The position numbers and the translations under genes were made by a program. A stretch of DNA of 63,934 nt, from IMG/VR virus record IMGVR_UViG_3300036978_000814, positions 1-63,934 of that record; one strand, given 5' to 3'. This stretch comes from a virus. This document shows positions 15,772 to 25,675 of this stretch, piece after piece. The notes beneath the pieces are model-generated. The model was given only the letters and a program-made list of their open reading frames with translations. It had not been told where the DNA came from and searched no databases. Position 1 is the stretch's first letter, and every line of letters begins with the position of its first letter.

Positions 15772-18700
15772 ATGTCCAACGACTGCTGCAAGCCCATCAC
15801 TTGGTGTACCCCGCCCGACTGGAACACCCAGTTCCCGCAGTTGGTCGGTGCGACGGGGGCTAGCGGCGTCACGGGCGCGACGGGGCCGGCGGGAACGCCC
15901 GGTTCTCCGGGCGGGGCAACTGGCGCCACCGGCGCTACCGGGCCCGCTGGTACGGGCACGACTGGTGCAACTGGTGTTTCGGGTCCTGCGGGCGTAACTG
16001 GTGCTACGGGTCCTGCGGGCACGGGCACTACGGGTGCTACGGGCCCCGCGGGCATCGGCACAACTGGCGCTACCGGCGTTGCGGGTTCGCCCGGCGCGAC
16101 CGGCTCACTTGGCGCTACCGGCGCTACCGGCGCGGGCGTTACCGGTGCCACCGGCGTTCAAGGCCCTGCCGGCGTTACCGGTGCTACTGGCCCCGCTGGC
16201 GCGGGCACGACCGGCGTTACGGGCGTAACCGGCGCAACTGGCGTCGCCGGTGCGACTGGCGTCACGGGCGCAACTGGTGCAGGCGTTACCGGCGCTACTG
16301 GCGTTGCGGGCGCAGTTGGCGTTACCGGCGCTACCGGTCCTGCGGGCACCGGTACGACCGGCGCGACCGGTGCTACTGGCACGGCTGGTGCCGCAGGTGT
16401 GACCGGCGTTACAGGTGCTACCGGACCTGCGGGCACAGGCACTACCGGTGCCACAGGTGCTACTGGCACCATTGGTGCAACCGGCGCTACCGGACCTGCG
16501 GGCACGGGCACTACCGGTGCTACCGGTGCTACCGGCACGGCCGGAGCTGCTGGCGTTACGGGCGTTACCGGTGCTACTGGCCCTGCCGGCACGGGCACGA
16601 CCGGCGCTACTGGTGTTGCAGGTGCTGCCGGCGCAACTGGTGCTACCGGTGTAGCCGGCTCTGTAGGTGTTACCGGAGCAACTGGTGTTGTTGGCGTTAC
16701 CGGTGCAACCGGCGTCGTCGGTGTAACCGGCGTCGCTGGTGCGACTGGCGTCACGGGCGCTACTGGTGTTGTCGGTGTCACGGGTGCAACCGGCGTTGTC
16801 GGCGTCACCGGTGCGACCGGCGCGGTCGGTGTGACCGGCGTCACGGGTGTCACGGGTGTTGTAGGCGTCACCGGTGCGACCGGCGTTGTCGGCGTCACCG
16901 GCGCGACTGGCGTTACCGGTGTCACCGGTGCCACGGGTGTGGGCACGACCGGTGCCACGGGCATTCAGGGCCTAACCGGCCCGATTGGTGTAAGCGGCGC
17001 TACCGGTCCTCAGGGTGCAACTGGTATTCAAGGCCCTCCGGGCGCTGGCGGTCAGTTGGCCAACTACGGCGTATTTGAGAGCCTGTCGAGCCAAACCGCT
17101 GCGGCGATCAATACTGGTTACGCGATGACCTTGGACCCCACTCCGGTGGAGGCTCTTGGCATTTCGATCACGTCTGGCAGTCGGGTTACCTTTAGCCAGA
17201 ACGGCACTTACGATCTTCAGTTCTCGGCTCAACTTCACAACAACGGCGGCGGCGGCTCTGGCCAAACGGTAAAGATTTGGTTCGCGAAGAACGGAACTCC
17301 GGTTCCCGACAGCTCCACGATCGTTGTCGTACCCAGCAACGCCCCGTACGTTGTCGCCGCGTGGGACTATATGTTCACCGTAGTCGCCAACGACTACGTT
17401 CAGATTTTCTGGTCTACCAATAACACGGCCATCGGTTTGGATTACAGCCCGACGGTCAACGGGTTCCCTGCGGTTCCGTCCTTAATCGTAACGGTGATGC
17501 AGGTGACCTACGCGCAAGCGGGCGTCACGGGTGTTACCGGCGTGTCCGGTGTTACTGGCGCGACTGGCGTCGCTGGTGCGACTGGCGTCACGGGCGCTAC
17601 AGGTGTTGTCGGTGTCACGGGTGTCACGGGTGCTACAGGTGTCGTAGGCGTTACTGGTGCGGTCGGCGTCACGGGCGCGACTGGTGTCGTAGGCGTTACT
17701 GGCGCGACCGGCGTCAACGGCGTTGTCGGCGTGACCGGTGCTACCGGTGTTGTTGGCGTCACGGGCGCTACTGGCGTTGTCGGTGTCACCGGTGCGACCG
17801 GTGTCAGCGGTGTAATCGGCGTGTCTGGCGCGGCCGGTGTCACGGGCGCTACTGGTGTGGTCGGTGTGACCGGTGCAACGGGCGTCAACGGCGTTGCCGG
17901 CGTGACCGGTGCTACCGGCATTCAAGGCCCGATCGGCGTAACGGGTGCTACCGGGGTTGGTGTCACCGGGGTTACCGGTGCTACTGGCATTCAAGGCCCG
18001 ATCGGCGTAACCGGTGCTACCGGTGTTGCTGGTGCTGCGGGCGTTACCGGTGCTACCGGTGTTGCTGGTGCTGCGGGCGTAACCGGTGCTACCGGTGTTG
18101 CTGGTGCTGCGGGCGTAACCGGTGCTACCGGTGTTGCTGGTGCTGCGGGCGTTACCGGTGCTACCGGTGTTGCTGGTGCTGCGGGCGTAACCGGTGCTAC
18201 CGGTGTTGCTGGTGCTGCGGGCGTGACCGGTGTTACCGGTGTTACCGGGGTCGGCGTTACCGGTGCTACTGGCATTCAAGGCCCGGTTGGTGTTACCGGT
18301 GCTACCGGCGTCAACGGCGCCGTCGGTGTTACCGGTGCTACTGGCGTCCAAGGCCCTGTCGGTGTTACCGGTGCTACCGGCGTCAACGGCGTTGTCGGTG
18401 TTACCGGTGCTACCGGCGTGGGCACGACGGGTGCTACCGGCCCCATCGGCGCTACCGGCCCTGCGGGTGGTGGCGGTTCCGCCAGTTGGACGACCAAGAC
18501 CTCGGCCTACACCGCGGTTACTGGCGATCGTCTTCTGGCCGACACCTCTGCCGGTGCGTTCACGATCACGCTTCCCGCGACCCCGGCGAATGGGAACTAC
18601 ATCGAGTTTAACGACCCGAAGAAGACTTGGCCGACCAATAATCTGACCATCGCCCGCAACGGGTCGAACATCGACAGCCTCGCGGAGGATCTGGTCTGCA

Positions 18701-19200
18701 ACATCTCCGCTGGCGTAGGGCTGACCTACATCAACGCCACGATCGGTTGGGAGGTTGATTTCATCAACGAGATCGGCGGCACCGCGATCACGGGCGCCAC
18801 CGGCGCCACGGGTCCGGCGGGGATTGGCGTCACCGGGCCTACTGGTGTTACTGGCCCGACGGGTGTTGGGATCACCGGCCCCACCGGCCCCACCGGTCCG
18901 TCAAACATCAACCAGAACGCCAAGACCGCCAGCTACACTCTGGTCGCCTCGGATACCGGTAAGCACATCTACACCAATTCCGAGGTCATCGTGCCTGCGA
19001 GCGTGTTTGCCGTTGGTGACGTGGTCACGATTGCTAACAGCAGCGGCTCCACCATCACGATCACTCAGGGCGCGTCGGTGACGATGTATTTTGCGGGTAT
19101 CGGCACCACGGGTAACCGTTCGCTCGCTACTCGCGGATGCGCCACGGTGCTTTATGTGGCGAGCAACACGTTCCTGATTATGGGCGCTGGCCTCGGCTGA
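15772..19200 (+). CDS. Giant collagen-like fibre with internal C1q/TNF-like domain
   Basis: At 1142 residues this is the second-largest protein. Order: short Cys-containing N-terminus; Gly-X-Y block, mostly GAT/GVT (about 24-425); a C1q/TNF-type jelly roll (about 426-580; [34 protein letters not shown]); a second collagen block (about 582-900); a beta domain ([18 protein letters not shown], to about 1000); a short collagen linker; and a C-terminal beta domain. The jelly roll probably nucleates trimers. Thr in the third position suggests O-glycosylation, as in BclA-type bacterial collagens. Confidence 0.85.
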   Translation: MSNDCCKPITWCTPPDWNTQFPQLVGATGASGVTGATGPAGTPGSPGGATGATGATGPAGTGTTGATGVSGPAGVTGATGPAGTGTTGATGPAGIGTTGATGVAGSPGATGSLGATGATGAGVTGATGVQGPAGVTGATGPAGAGTTGVTGVTGATGVAGATGVTGATGAGVTGATGVAGAVGVTGATGPAGTGTTGATGATGTAGAAGVTGVTGATGPAGTGTTGATGATGTIGATGATGPAGTGTTGATGATGTAGAAGVTGVTGATGPAGTGTTGATGVAGAAGATGATGVAGSVGVTGATGVVGVTGATGVVGVTGVAGATGVTGATGVVGVTGATGVVGVTGATGAVGVTGVTGVTGVVGVTGATGVVGVTGATGVTGVTGATGVGTTGATGIQGLTGPIGVSGATGPQGATGIQGPPGAGGQLANYGVFESLSSQTAAAINTGYAMTLDPTPVEALGISITSGSRVTFSQNGTYDLQFSAQLHNNGGGGSGQTVKIWFAKNGTPVPDSSTIVVVPSNAPYVVAAWDYMFTVVANDYVQIFWSTNNTAIGLDYSPTVNGFPAVPSLIVTVMQVTYAQAGVTGVTGVSGVTGATGVAGATGVTGATGVVGVTGVTGATGVVGVTGAVGVTGATGVVGVTGATGVNGVVGVTGATGVVGVTGATGVVGVTGATGVSGVIGVSGAAGVTGATGVVGVTGATGVNGVAGVTGATGIQGPIGVTGATGVGVTGVTGATGIQGPIGVTGATGVAGAAGVTGATGVAGAAGVTGATGVAGAAGVTGATGVAGAAGVTGATGVAGAAGVTGATGVAGAAGVTGVTGVTGVGVTGATGIQGPVGVTGATGVNGAVGVTGATGVQGPVGVTGATGVNGVVGVTGATGVGTTGATGPIGATGPAGGGGSASWTTKTSAYTAVTGDRLLADTSAGAFTITLPATPANGNYIEFNDPKKTWPTNNLTIARNGSNIDSLAEDLVCNISAGVGLTYINATIGWEVDFINEIGGTAITGATGATGPAGIGVTGPTGVTGPTGVGITGPTGPTGPSNINQNAKTASYTLVASDTGKHIYTNSEVIVPASVFAVGDVVTIANSSGSTITITQGASVTMYFAGIGTTGNRSLATRGCATVLYVASNTFLIMGAGLG
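18004..18222 (+). repeat. Six-copy 36-bp tandem repeat in collagen gene
   Basis: Six nearly identical 36-bp units encode [12 protein letters not shown] in the second collagen block; differences are mainly GTAACC versus GTTACC. This is far closer at DNA level than the rest of the collagen region, where synonymous codons vary, and so looks like recent expansion. Its copy number may vary between particles or strains. Confidence 0.85.
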
Positions 19201-19201
19201 T

Positions 19202-19960
19202 ATGTCGATTCAACAGATGCTTATGGTTTCCGCGCGGGACGCAAACGCGACCGGCGGTACGATTACTTACAGCGGTAAGTGGCAAATCCATACGTTCACT
19301 TCCTCGGGGAATTTTCAGTTTACCTACATCAACAATCTCTCGCTGCCGGTACGCATACTTGTGGCCAACGGGGGTGCTTCTGGGCAGAACGGTCAGGATA
19401 TTACCGAGTCCGATATCGGCGGTGTTGGTGGCAACGGTGCTTCCGCTGGTCAGTACCAATATACTACTTCGTATACGGCCAACTCGCTTGGTTTAACCAG
19501 TCGAGCGGTGGTGGTAGGGGGAGCGTCTAGCTCCAGCTCATTCTTCTCGCTCTCGGGCAATACCGCAGGCGGTTCTGGGGGTTTAGGGGGAGCAGGAAGC
19601 ACAACCGGCTCTGGCGGTTCAGGTAATCCGGGCGGCAACGGAGTCGATTTGATATCCGTTTTTGGATCGCGCTACAGCGCCGGCGGCGGCGGTGGCGGTG
19701 GCGGCTCTGGCGACGTTCCGGCAGCGGTTGGTGGCTCCGGCGGCTCTGGAGGTATCGGGGGAGGCGGCAACGGCGGCAACGGCGGCGCCACCGATCCAGA
19801 AATTGCCGCAGCGGCTGGCGTCAACGGGGCCATCAACAGCGGTTCGGGAGGTGGCGGCGGTGGTGGCGCTTCGGCTAACGTAACCGGAACCTACCTCGGC
19901 GGTGTTGGCGGATTGGGTGGATCGGGCGTTGTAATTGTGGCGTTTCAGTACGTCGTTTGA
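19202..19960 (+). CDS. Glycine-rich adhesin-like protein 1
   Basis: This 252-residue protein has a short N-terminal beta domain (TYSGKWQIHTFTSSGNFQF, RILVANGGASGQNG) followed by long Gly-rich runs and a hydrophobic end (GVVIVAFQYVV). The pattern fits the Gly-rich domain in which polyglycine-II helices stack into a sandwich, as known for the phage S16/T2-type gp38 tip adhesin. It likely sits at a fibre tip and contacts the host receptor. It is paralogous to the three Gly-rich regions at 22.2-25.3 kb. Confidence 0.7.
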   Translation: MSIQQMLMVSARDANATGGTITYSGKWQIHTFTSSGNFQFTYINNLSLPVRILVANGGASGQNGQDITESDIGGVGGNGASAGQYQYTTSYTANSLGLTSRAVVVGGASSSSSFFSLSGNTAGGSGGLGGAGSTTGSGGSGNPGGNGVDLISVFGSRYSAGGGGGGGGSGDVPAAVGGSGGSGGIGGGGNGGNGGATDPEIAAAAGVNGAINSGSGGGGGGGASANVTGTYLGGVGGLGGSGVVIVAFQYVV

Positions 19961-19962
19961 AT

Positions 19963-20274
19963 ATGGCCCATTTTGCTGAGATCGATTCTAACAGCTTAGT
20001 GGTTCGGGTGGCGGTCGTGCCCGACGATCAGGAATCGCGGGGCGCGCAGTTTCTGGCGGTCGACCTCGGTCTGGGAGGTACGTGGATTCAGACCTCGTAC
20101 AACACTCGGTACGGGGTCCACACGGGCACAGGTACGCCCCTTCGCATCAACTACGCTCAAGTCGGTTTCACCTACGACGCCACGCTGGACGGGTTTATAT
20201 ACCCCAAGCCCGCGGACCATCCCGATTGGGTGCTCGACCCCGCCACCGGAGTCTGGAATCCTCCCGCGAATTAA
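19963..20274 (+). CDS. Fibre-associated small protein (cyanophage-type)
   Basis: I use ATG at 19963, two bases after the previous stop, giving 103 residues. MAHFAEIDSN...VVRVAVVPDD, then WIQTSYNTRYGVH, GFTYDATLDGFIYPKP and a closing W-x-P match a small protein common in T4-like cyanophage genomes beside tail-fibre genes. It probably is a virion or fibre-associated protein; its exact role is not known. Confidence 0.8.
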   Translation: MAHFAEIDSNSLVVRVAVVPDDQESRGAQFLAVDLGLGGTWIQTSYNTRYGVHTGTGTPLRINYAQVGFTYDATLDGFIYPKPADHPDWVLDPATGVWNPPAN

Positions 20275-20277
20275 CCC

Positions 20278-23235
20278 GTGAACCTTTCGACCCTCAATCC
20301 TAACGAGTTGGTTGGCCCTTCGGGCAGGAACGTCCAGAGCGCGTATTTTGATGGAAACGGGGATTATCTCAGCGTCGCTTCGTCTTCAGCATTAGACCTA
20401 ACAAGCGGAAACTTCACCATAGAGCTGTGGGTCTATCCGAGGTCGTACAGCGCGTCGAACAGAACGCTATTGTCCAAGGACGGGCGATTTGCGGTTAGCT
20501 TTTCTCAGTACGCGATGGCGTTTTCCAACGCCGGCATCCTCAACGCCACAGTTGGTACTGGAAATGGCATAGGATACTCCCAATCAATTAGTTCTCCTAC
20601 TGCTTTGGCGCTATACGCTTGGTATCACGTCGCGTTTGTTAAGAACGGAACGACGCTGACACTTTACGTAAACGGGGTCTCCGTAGCTTCGGCCACTCAG
20701 ACCGGAACGATGACTACTGGAAGCCAAGCGTTGATCATTGGCTGGGAACAAGGTCAGCCCACGACGCACTACACGGATGGTGGCATATCAGACTTACGGA
20801 TCGTAAAGGGAACCGCGCTTTACACGGGCAACTTCACCCCGCCCACCGCGCCCCTCACCCCGATCGCCAACACGTCGTTTTTGCTGGGCTTCTCCGAGTA
20901 CCAGTTCATCGACCAGTCGCTCAACAACTTTACGATCACGCGCAACGGGGACACGACCCAGAGCACGTTTGGTCCGTACGGGAACAATTGGTCGAACTAC
21001 TTTGACGGGACTGGGGATTGTTTGGTCACCCCGGCCGATACTGCCTTCCAGCTAGGTACTGGTGATTTCTCGGTTGAACTTTGGTATTACGCCACGACTA
21101 GCGCAACTTTCGCCAGAGCGCTTTTCGGGATTGGAAACGATGCGTCTGGGGCAATCCAGTTGATGACTAAATGGCCGTTCGGCGGGCAGCCCGACAACAG
21201 GCTTCTATTAAACGCAACGGGTGGACCGCAAGTCGTTACCGATACCGTATTTGCCGTCAATAGCTGGAATCACATAGCGCTTTCCAGAGCGTCAGGGACG
21301 GTTTCCATTTACTTAAACGGAACTAGGGTTGGGAATGGCTCATTTACGCAAAACATTACAGCCAATCAGCTAGTGATTGGAAGATCTCACACGGCTAAGG
21401 ATCAAGAGTACGTCGCGGGTTACATATCCAACTTCCGACTGGTAAAAGGAACGGCGCTTTATTCGGGCACGACCATTCCGGTTCCCACCGCCCCCCTCTC
21501 GTCGATCCCCAACACCTCGTTGCTCACCTGCCAGAGCAACCGTTTCCTCGACTCCAGCCCCAACAACTTCGCCATCACCCGCAACGGCGATGTGAGCGTC
21601 CAGCCTTACGTGCCGTTCCCGGCCAATTGGTCGAACTTCTTTGATGGGACGGGGGATTATCTGAGCGCGCCAGACAGCACCGCTTTTGCTTTTGGTACTG
21701 GTGATTTTACAATCGAATATTGGATTTATGCCGTTTCGTTTTTGAATGCCCAAACCATATTTGATACTCGATCAAGTAGTGGCGTTACCGGGTACTCTGA
21801 TTATTTCGGTAACACCGGCAGTTTCAATCTTTTCCTAAACAATACCACGATTTACACATCCGCTTCTAATGTAGCCCTTAATACTTGGACGCATATTGCT
21901 GTATCAAGATCCGGAACTTCTATTAGGGTCTTTATCAATGGAACTCAATCCGGTTCTACCGTCACTAATACCACAAATCTCTCGGATCAAAAATGCCTCA
22001 TTGGAGTAAACAGAAATTTTGTTTCGCACCATAATGGATACATCTCCAACCTCCGCGTGCTGAAGGGTACGGCCGTTTACACCTCCAATTTCACTCCGCC
22101 CACCACCCCCCTCACCGCCATCCCCAACACTTCGCTGCTGACCTGCCAGAGCAGCAGCTTCACCGACTTTAGCCCCAACAATTTCACCATCACCGTTACC
22201 GGCGATGTCAGCGCGCGGTTCTACGGCCCGTTCTCGGGGCCGGTCCCTGAGCCGGTGGTGGACGTTTACACGACCACGGGGGTGGCCAACACTTGGATCA
22301 AGCGTCCGGGCGCCAAGGCCGTGCAGATGATCGCGATCGGGGCCGGCGGGGGCGGGGGCGGTGGTGCGGCTTCAAGTAACAACCTTTCCCGGACTGGAGG
22401 AGGTGGTGGAGGTGGAGGGGCCAACGGCCAGATAATCTACACCGCTGACCAGTTACCATCCACTCTTTACATCCGGGTCGGGGCCTCCGGTACGGGCGGG
22501 ACGAGTACTGCCGCGGGAGGCGCCGGTGGCAATAGCACCATAGCGGCTGCGGACCCCATTACGAGTTCCACTTCGGTCTACTGTATGGGCGGCGGTGGCG
22601 GAGGCGGAAAAGGGGGAGGGGATCAACTCGTTACGGTGGGTGGCGGTGGTGGCGGGACTGCTGGTGCAGGAACTACCGGAACCGGGTCCGCTGCGGTAGC
22701 GGGGGGTCTTCCTGCGCTGGGTGCGGGGGACTTGACCGGCGGAGGCGGAGGAGGCGGTGCCGCTGCTGAAACTACTTTAGCCGGGAGAGCAGAATGGGGC
22801 GGCGCCGGTGGGGGAAGCACCCGACAATTCGGCAACACTTCACTAGTCGGGGGAAGCAGCCTTTACGGAGGCGGAGGAGGCGGCCAAGGGGGTTCGATGA
22901 GTAGCAATCAACCCTCTCCATCGCCGTTTTCTGCAACTTCAGGCGGAAACTCCGGATTGTACATAAACTCGTTTTCTTATGCCCCTCCGGCCGGTGCCGC
23001 CGCAACTACCCCGGCAAACGGCGGGGCAGGCCAAGGCGCTACAACCCTTTATGCCTGTGGTCACGGCGGCGGTGGAGGCTACGCTAACGTGTCTGGTGGG
23101 GCTGGGTATACCGGCGGAGCGGGGGGTTTTCCGGGCGGAGGCGGAGGTGGCGGTGGCGCTAGCACAGTCGCAGGAACCGGGGGAGTAGGCGGCGTCGGCG
23201 GAGCAGGCCGCGTAGTTCTCATAACCTTCTTCTAA
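20278..23235 (+). CDS. Three-LamG lectin fused to glycine-rich adhesin
   Basis: The 985-residue product starts with GTG and contains three concanavalin A-like/LamG domains, each opening with a variant of [YF]FDG[NT]GDYL...FTIELW (about residues 23, 240 and 454) and closing with SNFRLVKGTALYSG and a PTAPLxxIPNTS linker. From about 660 a Gly-rich domain (VDVYTTTGVANTWIKRPGAK, then GGGGGGG runs) follows. The LamG modules likely bind host-surface glycans, and the Gly-rich part is tip-like. The gene uses ATG/GTG starts shared with the next two genes. Confidence 0.8.
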   Translation: MNLSTLNPNELVGPSGRNVQSAYFDGNGDYLSVASSSALDLTSGNFTIELWVYPRSYSASNRTLLSKDGRFAVSFSQYAMAFSNAGILNATVGTGNGIGYSQSISSPTALALYAWYHVAFVKNGTTLTLYVNGVSVASATQTGTMTTGSQALIIGWEQGQPTTHYTDGGISDLRIVKGTALYTGNFTPPTAPLTPIANTSFLLGFSEYQFIDQSLNNFTITRNGDTTQSTFGPYGNNWSNYFDGTGDCLVTPADTAFQLGTGDFSVELWYYATTSATFARALFGIGNDASGAIQLMTKWPFGGQPDNRLLLNATGGPQVVTDTVFAVNSWNHIALSRASGTVSIYLNGTRVGNGSFTQNITANQLVIGRSHTAKDQEYVAGYISNFRLVKGTALYSGTTIPVPTAPLSSIPNTSLLTCQSNRFLDSSPNNFAITRNGDVSVQPYVPFPANWSNFFDGTGDYLSAPDSTAFAFGTGDFTIEYWIYAVSFLNAQTIFDTRSSSGVTGYSDYFGNTGSFNLFLNNTTIYTSASNVALNTWTHIAVSRSGTSIRVFINGTQSGSTVTNTTNLSDQKCLIGVNRNFVSHHNGYISNLRVLKGTAVYTSNFTPPTTPLTAIPNTSLLTCQSSSFTDFSPNNFTITVTGDVSARFYGPFSGPVPEPVVDVYTTTGVANTWIKRPGAKAVQMIAIGAGGGGGGGAASSNNLSRTGGGGGGGGANGQIIYTADQLPSTLYIRVGASGTGGTSTAAGGAGGNSTIAAADPITSSTSVYCMGGGGGGGKGGGDQLVTVGGGGGGTAGAGTTGTGSAAVAGGLPALGAGDLTGGGGGGGAAAETTLAGRAEWGGAGGGSTRQFGNTSLVGGSSLYGGGGGGQGGSMSSNQPSPSPFSATSGGNSGLYINSFSYAPPAGAAATTPANGGAGQGATTLYACGHGGGGGYANVSGGAGYTGGAGGFPGGGGGGGGASTVAGTGGVGGVGGAGRVVLITFF

Positions 23236-23237
23236 GG

Positions 23238-24278
23238 ATGAACCTCAACACCTTAGTACCGCCGAGTGTAGTTGGCGCGACCGGCGTCAACTCGCGCGTG
23301 GACGTGTATAGCACTCCGGGTCAGGTAGCGACTTGGACAAAACCACTTGGCGCCAAGCAGGTGCTGATCATCGCTCACGGTGCGGGTGGTGGTGGTGGCG
23401 GGGGAACTGGAAACGCTTCAGCAGGGACTTTTGGTCGCCCCGGAGGCGGAGGAGGTGGAGGCGGTGCCTGCACCAAGGTCACTTACGAGGCAAATCAACT
23501 GCCGTCCTCGCTTTACGTCGTTGTCGGGACTGGAGGTGCGGGTGGGGGCAGTCAAACTTCCGGAATAGCCGGTGGCAACAGCACCGTTGCAAGCAATAGC
23601 ACTTATATCCCGACCACGGGGATCTATGCGTTGGCAGGTGGCGGTGGCGGGGGTGGCCCTGCAAGACTAGACATCAACCCCGGAGGCGGCGGCGGCGGGG
23701 GTACGGCTGGAGCAGGTGCCACTTCAAACAGTACCACAACCTCTGTTGGCGGCCTTCCCGCCACCGCGTATACTAACGCCGCGGTTGGCGGACAGGGCGG
23801 AGGCGGGGGATTCTCAGCCGACAACGGAGGCGGGCGTGCGGAGTGGGGTGGTGGAGGCGGAGGTTCCACTCGCGTATTTGGTGATTTTCGGTATCCGGGA
23901 GGCGGCAGTATGTACGGAGGAGGTGGTGGCGGAAACGGATGTGGAATTACAGGAGGAGGATCACCAAATGGCGGAACTCCCGGTGGCCCATCAGGGCGTT
24001 ATATAGGCAATTTCTATATCGGAACCAATGTCGGTACAGCCCCCGGGGGCAATTCTAACTCAAACGCAAACGGATCACCGGGATTAAACGCTGGCACTAC
24101 CTATCCCGCAGGCGGTGGCGGCGGCGGAGGTGGTGGCAATAACGTAGGCACCGGCTATACGGGGGGTGCTGGGGGCTTTCCCGCTGGTGGCGGCGGCGGC
24201 GGTGGAGCGTCCAGCAGCACGGGCGGTACTGGCGGTGTTGGTGGCAACGGCCGAGTCGTGATCGTTACATACTTCTGA
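23238..24278 (+). CDS. Glycine-rich adhesin-like protein 2
   Basis: This 346-residue protein is a paralogue of the C-terminal domain of the preceding gene: MNLNTLVPPSVVG, then VDVYSTPGQVATWTKPLGAKQVLIIAHG, then poly-Gly runs alternating with short hydrophobic strands, ending GRVVIVTYF. Its gene start also copies the preceding gene's MNLSTLNPN start, so it is a tandem duplicate lacking the LamG part. A role as a receptor-binding or decoration protein is inferred. Confidence 0.7.
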   Translation: MNLNTLVPPSVVGATGVNSRVDVYSTPGQVATWTKPLGAKQVLIIAHGAGGGGGGGTGNASAGTFGRPGGGGGGGGACTKVTYEANQLPSSLYVVVGTGGAGGGSQTSGIAGGNSTVASNSTYIPTTGIYALAGGGGGGGPARLDINPGGGGGGGTAGAGATSNSTTTSVGGLPATAYTNAAVGGQGGGGGFSADNGGGRAEWGGGGGGSTRVFGDFRYPGGGSMYGGGGGGNGCGITGGGSPNGGTPGGPSGRYIGNFYIGTNVGTAPGGNSNSNANGSPGLNAGTTYPAGGGGGGGGGNNVGTGYTGGAGGFPAGGGGGGGASSSTGGTGGVGGNGRVVIVTYF

Positions 24279-24279
24279 G

Positions 24280-25314
24280 ATGAACCTTCCGACCCTCATC
24301 CCGATCGGCATTCGCGGGCCGACCAAAAGCACTCAGGTCGACGTGCTGACGACTTCGGCGTCGGTGCAGACGTGGACTAAACCTGCCGGGGCCAAGTCCG
24401 TCACCATCACTCTTCACGGGGGCGGTGGTGGCGGAGGTGGTGGCACGTCTGCGAATACTGGGTCAATGGGCGGTGGAAGTGCCGGTGGCGGCGCGGCCAA
24501 CCAGCAGACCTTTTTTGCCGACCAGCTTCCTTCGGTCCTTTACGTCATTGTCGGCGCGGGTGGCGCAGGTGGGGCGGGCGGTACTGGCGCCGCCAATGGT
24601 ACGGTTGGCGGTGCTGGCGGTAACACCACCGTTGCGACCAACAATACCAACCCTCCCACAACTGGCATTTTGCTGATGGCCGGCGGCGGAGGCGGGGGGC
24701 GAGGCGCGGTCAGTTCTACCAATGCGACCGGAGGGGGCGGAGGCGGAACGGCTGGTGCCGGTGTAACTGCGACGAGCGCTTCAGGCGAGGGCGGGCTACC
24801 GCAAACTGGCGGCGCTGGTGCTAACGCTTTCTGCGGGCAAGGCGGGGCAGGCTGGGCCGGAAATTCTGGTTTGCGCGCGGAGTGGGGAGGCGGCGGCGGC
24901 AACGGGAACTTTCCTACCAGTCAAAACCCTTTTTCTGGGGCTATTTCAGTTTGGGGCGGTGGCGGGGGTGGACCCGGCGGAGGCCAAGGGACTACTCAAG
25001 GCCATCCGGGAGCCGCTGGTGGCGGCACCGGCCCATTGAATTACAGCCCCGGCGTTTCCGGTGGCGGAGCGCAAACCGCTAACGACACCGTTGGTAACCC
25101 CGGTTCTAATGCTGGCACCGTTTGCCCGTTTAGCGGTGGTGGTGGCAGCGGTGGAGGCAGACCGTTAGCCGCGGGAAATGGGCGGGCAGCAGGGAACGGC
25201 GGATTCCCCGCGGGCGGCGGTGGTGGCGGAGGCTCCGGGATCGGGGCTACCAATACTGGTGGAACCGGAGGAACCGGCGGCGCCGGACGCGCAATTTTCA
25301 TCACTTACTTCTGA
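24280..25314 (+). CDS. Glycine-rich adhesin-like protein 3
   Basis: A 344-residue third paralogue: MNLPTLIPIGIRG, VDVLTTSASVQTWTKPAGAKSVTITLHG, poly-Gly runs and the end GRAIFITYF. The conserved frame VDVxxTxxxVxTWxKPxGAK in three consecutive genes marks a specific entry to the Gly-rich fold. The variable loops between poly-Gly segments differ strongly, as expected if each recognises a different receptor or surface. Confidence 0.7.
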   Translation: MNLPTLIPIGIRGPTKSTQVDVLTTSASVQTWTKPAGAKSVTITLHGGGGGGGGGTSANTGSMGGGSAGGGAANQQTFFADQLPSVLYVIVGAGGAGGAGGTGAANGTVGGAGGNTTVATNNTNPPTTGILLMAGGGGGGRGAVSSTNATGGGGGGTAGAGVTATSASGEGGLPQTGGAGANAFCGQGGAGWAGNSGLRAEWGGGGGNGNFPTSQNPFSGAISVWGGGGGGPGGGQGTTQGHPGAAGGGTGPLNYSPGVSGGGAQTANDTVGNPGSNAGTVCPFSGGGGSGGGRPLAAGNGRAAGNGGFPAGGGGGGGSGIGATNTGGTGGTGGAGRAIFITYF

Positions 25315-25316
25315 CA

Positions 25317-25673
25317 ATGGCCTACATCAATCTTACTACGAACCAGTTTTACTTTGGCCCAAATATGCCGCCGGGCCCGGACTGGCAGCAGGTCAGCATT
25401 GAGGAGTTTAACTCCCTCATCGCCGGAGGCTGGAACCCGACCGAGTACATTCCGCCGTACCGGGTATCGAAAGACACCATCGTCAGCCGCGTCGATACCG
25501 CCGGCAAACTGACCGACCTGATGGCGATGATCGCCAGTCTTACCGCGGAACAACAGTTCCTGTGGGACAACTACGCGTGGTTTTGGAATGACAACCCGAC
25601 CGTCAACGCGATGTGCGTCCAGTTGGGCCTCGACCCCGCGGTGATCCTCGCTCCTGACCCCTACCTCACTTGA
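25317..25673 (+). CDS. Fibre-cluster protein, possible chaperone or tail component
   Basis: A 118-residue protein with an aromatic N-terminus (MAYINLTTNQFYFGP) and a helical C-terminal half (VSKDTIVSRVDTAGKL, LTAEQQFLWDNYAWFWNDN). Genes with this second half are often found at the end of adhesin operons. It may be a fibre assembly chaperone, but no clear family motif is visible. Confidence 0.55.
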   Translation: MAYINLTTNQFYFGPNMPPGPDWQQVSIEEFNSLIAGGWNPTEYIPPYRVSKDTIVSRVDTAGKLTDLMAMIASLTAEQQFLWDNYAWFWNDNPTVNAMCVQLGLDPAVILAPDPYLT

Positions 25674-25675
25674 TT

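Noticed and set aside
16158-16964. Long Pro/Val/Ala repeat frames on the minus strand in collagen genes (also 17508-18351, 27066-28103)
   Set aside because: These are reverse complements of Gly-Ala-Thr/Gly-Val-Thr repeats, giving artificial Pro-Val-Ala repeats. The sense strand gives proper Gly-X-Y collagen.
15850-18470. CRISPR-like regular repeats
   Set aside because: The repeats are in-frame collagen codons with no unique spacers and no cas genes nearby.
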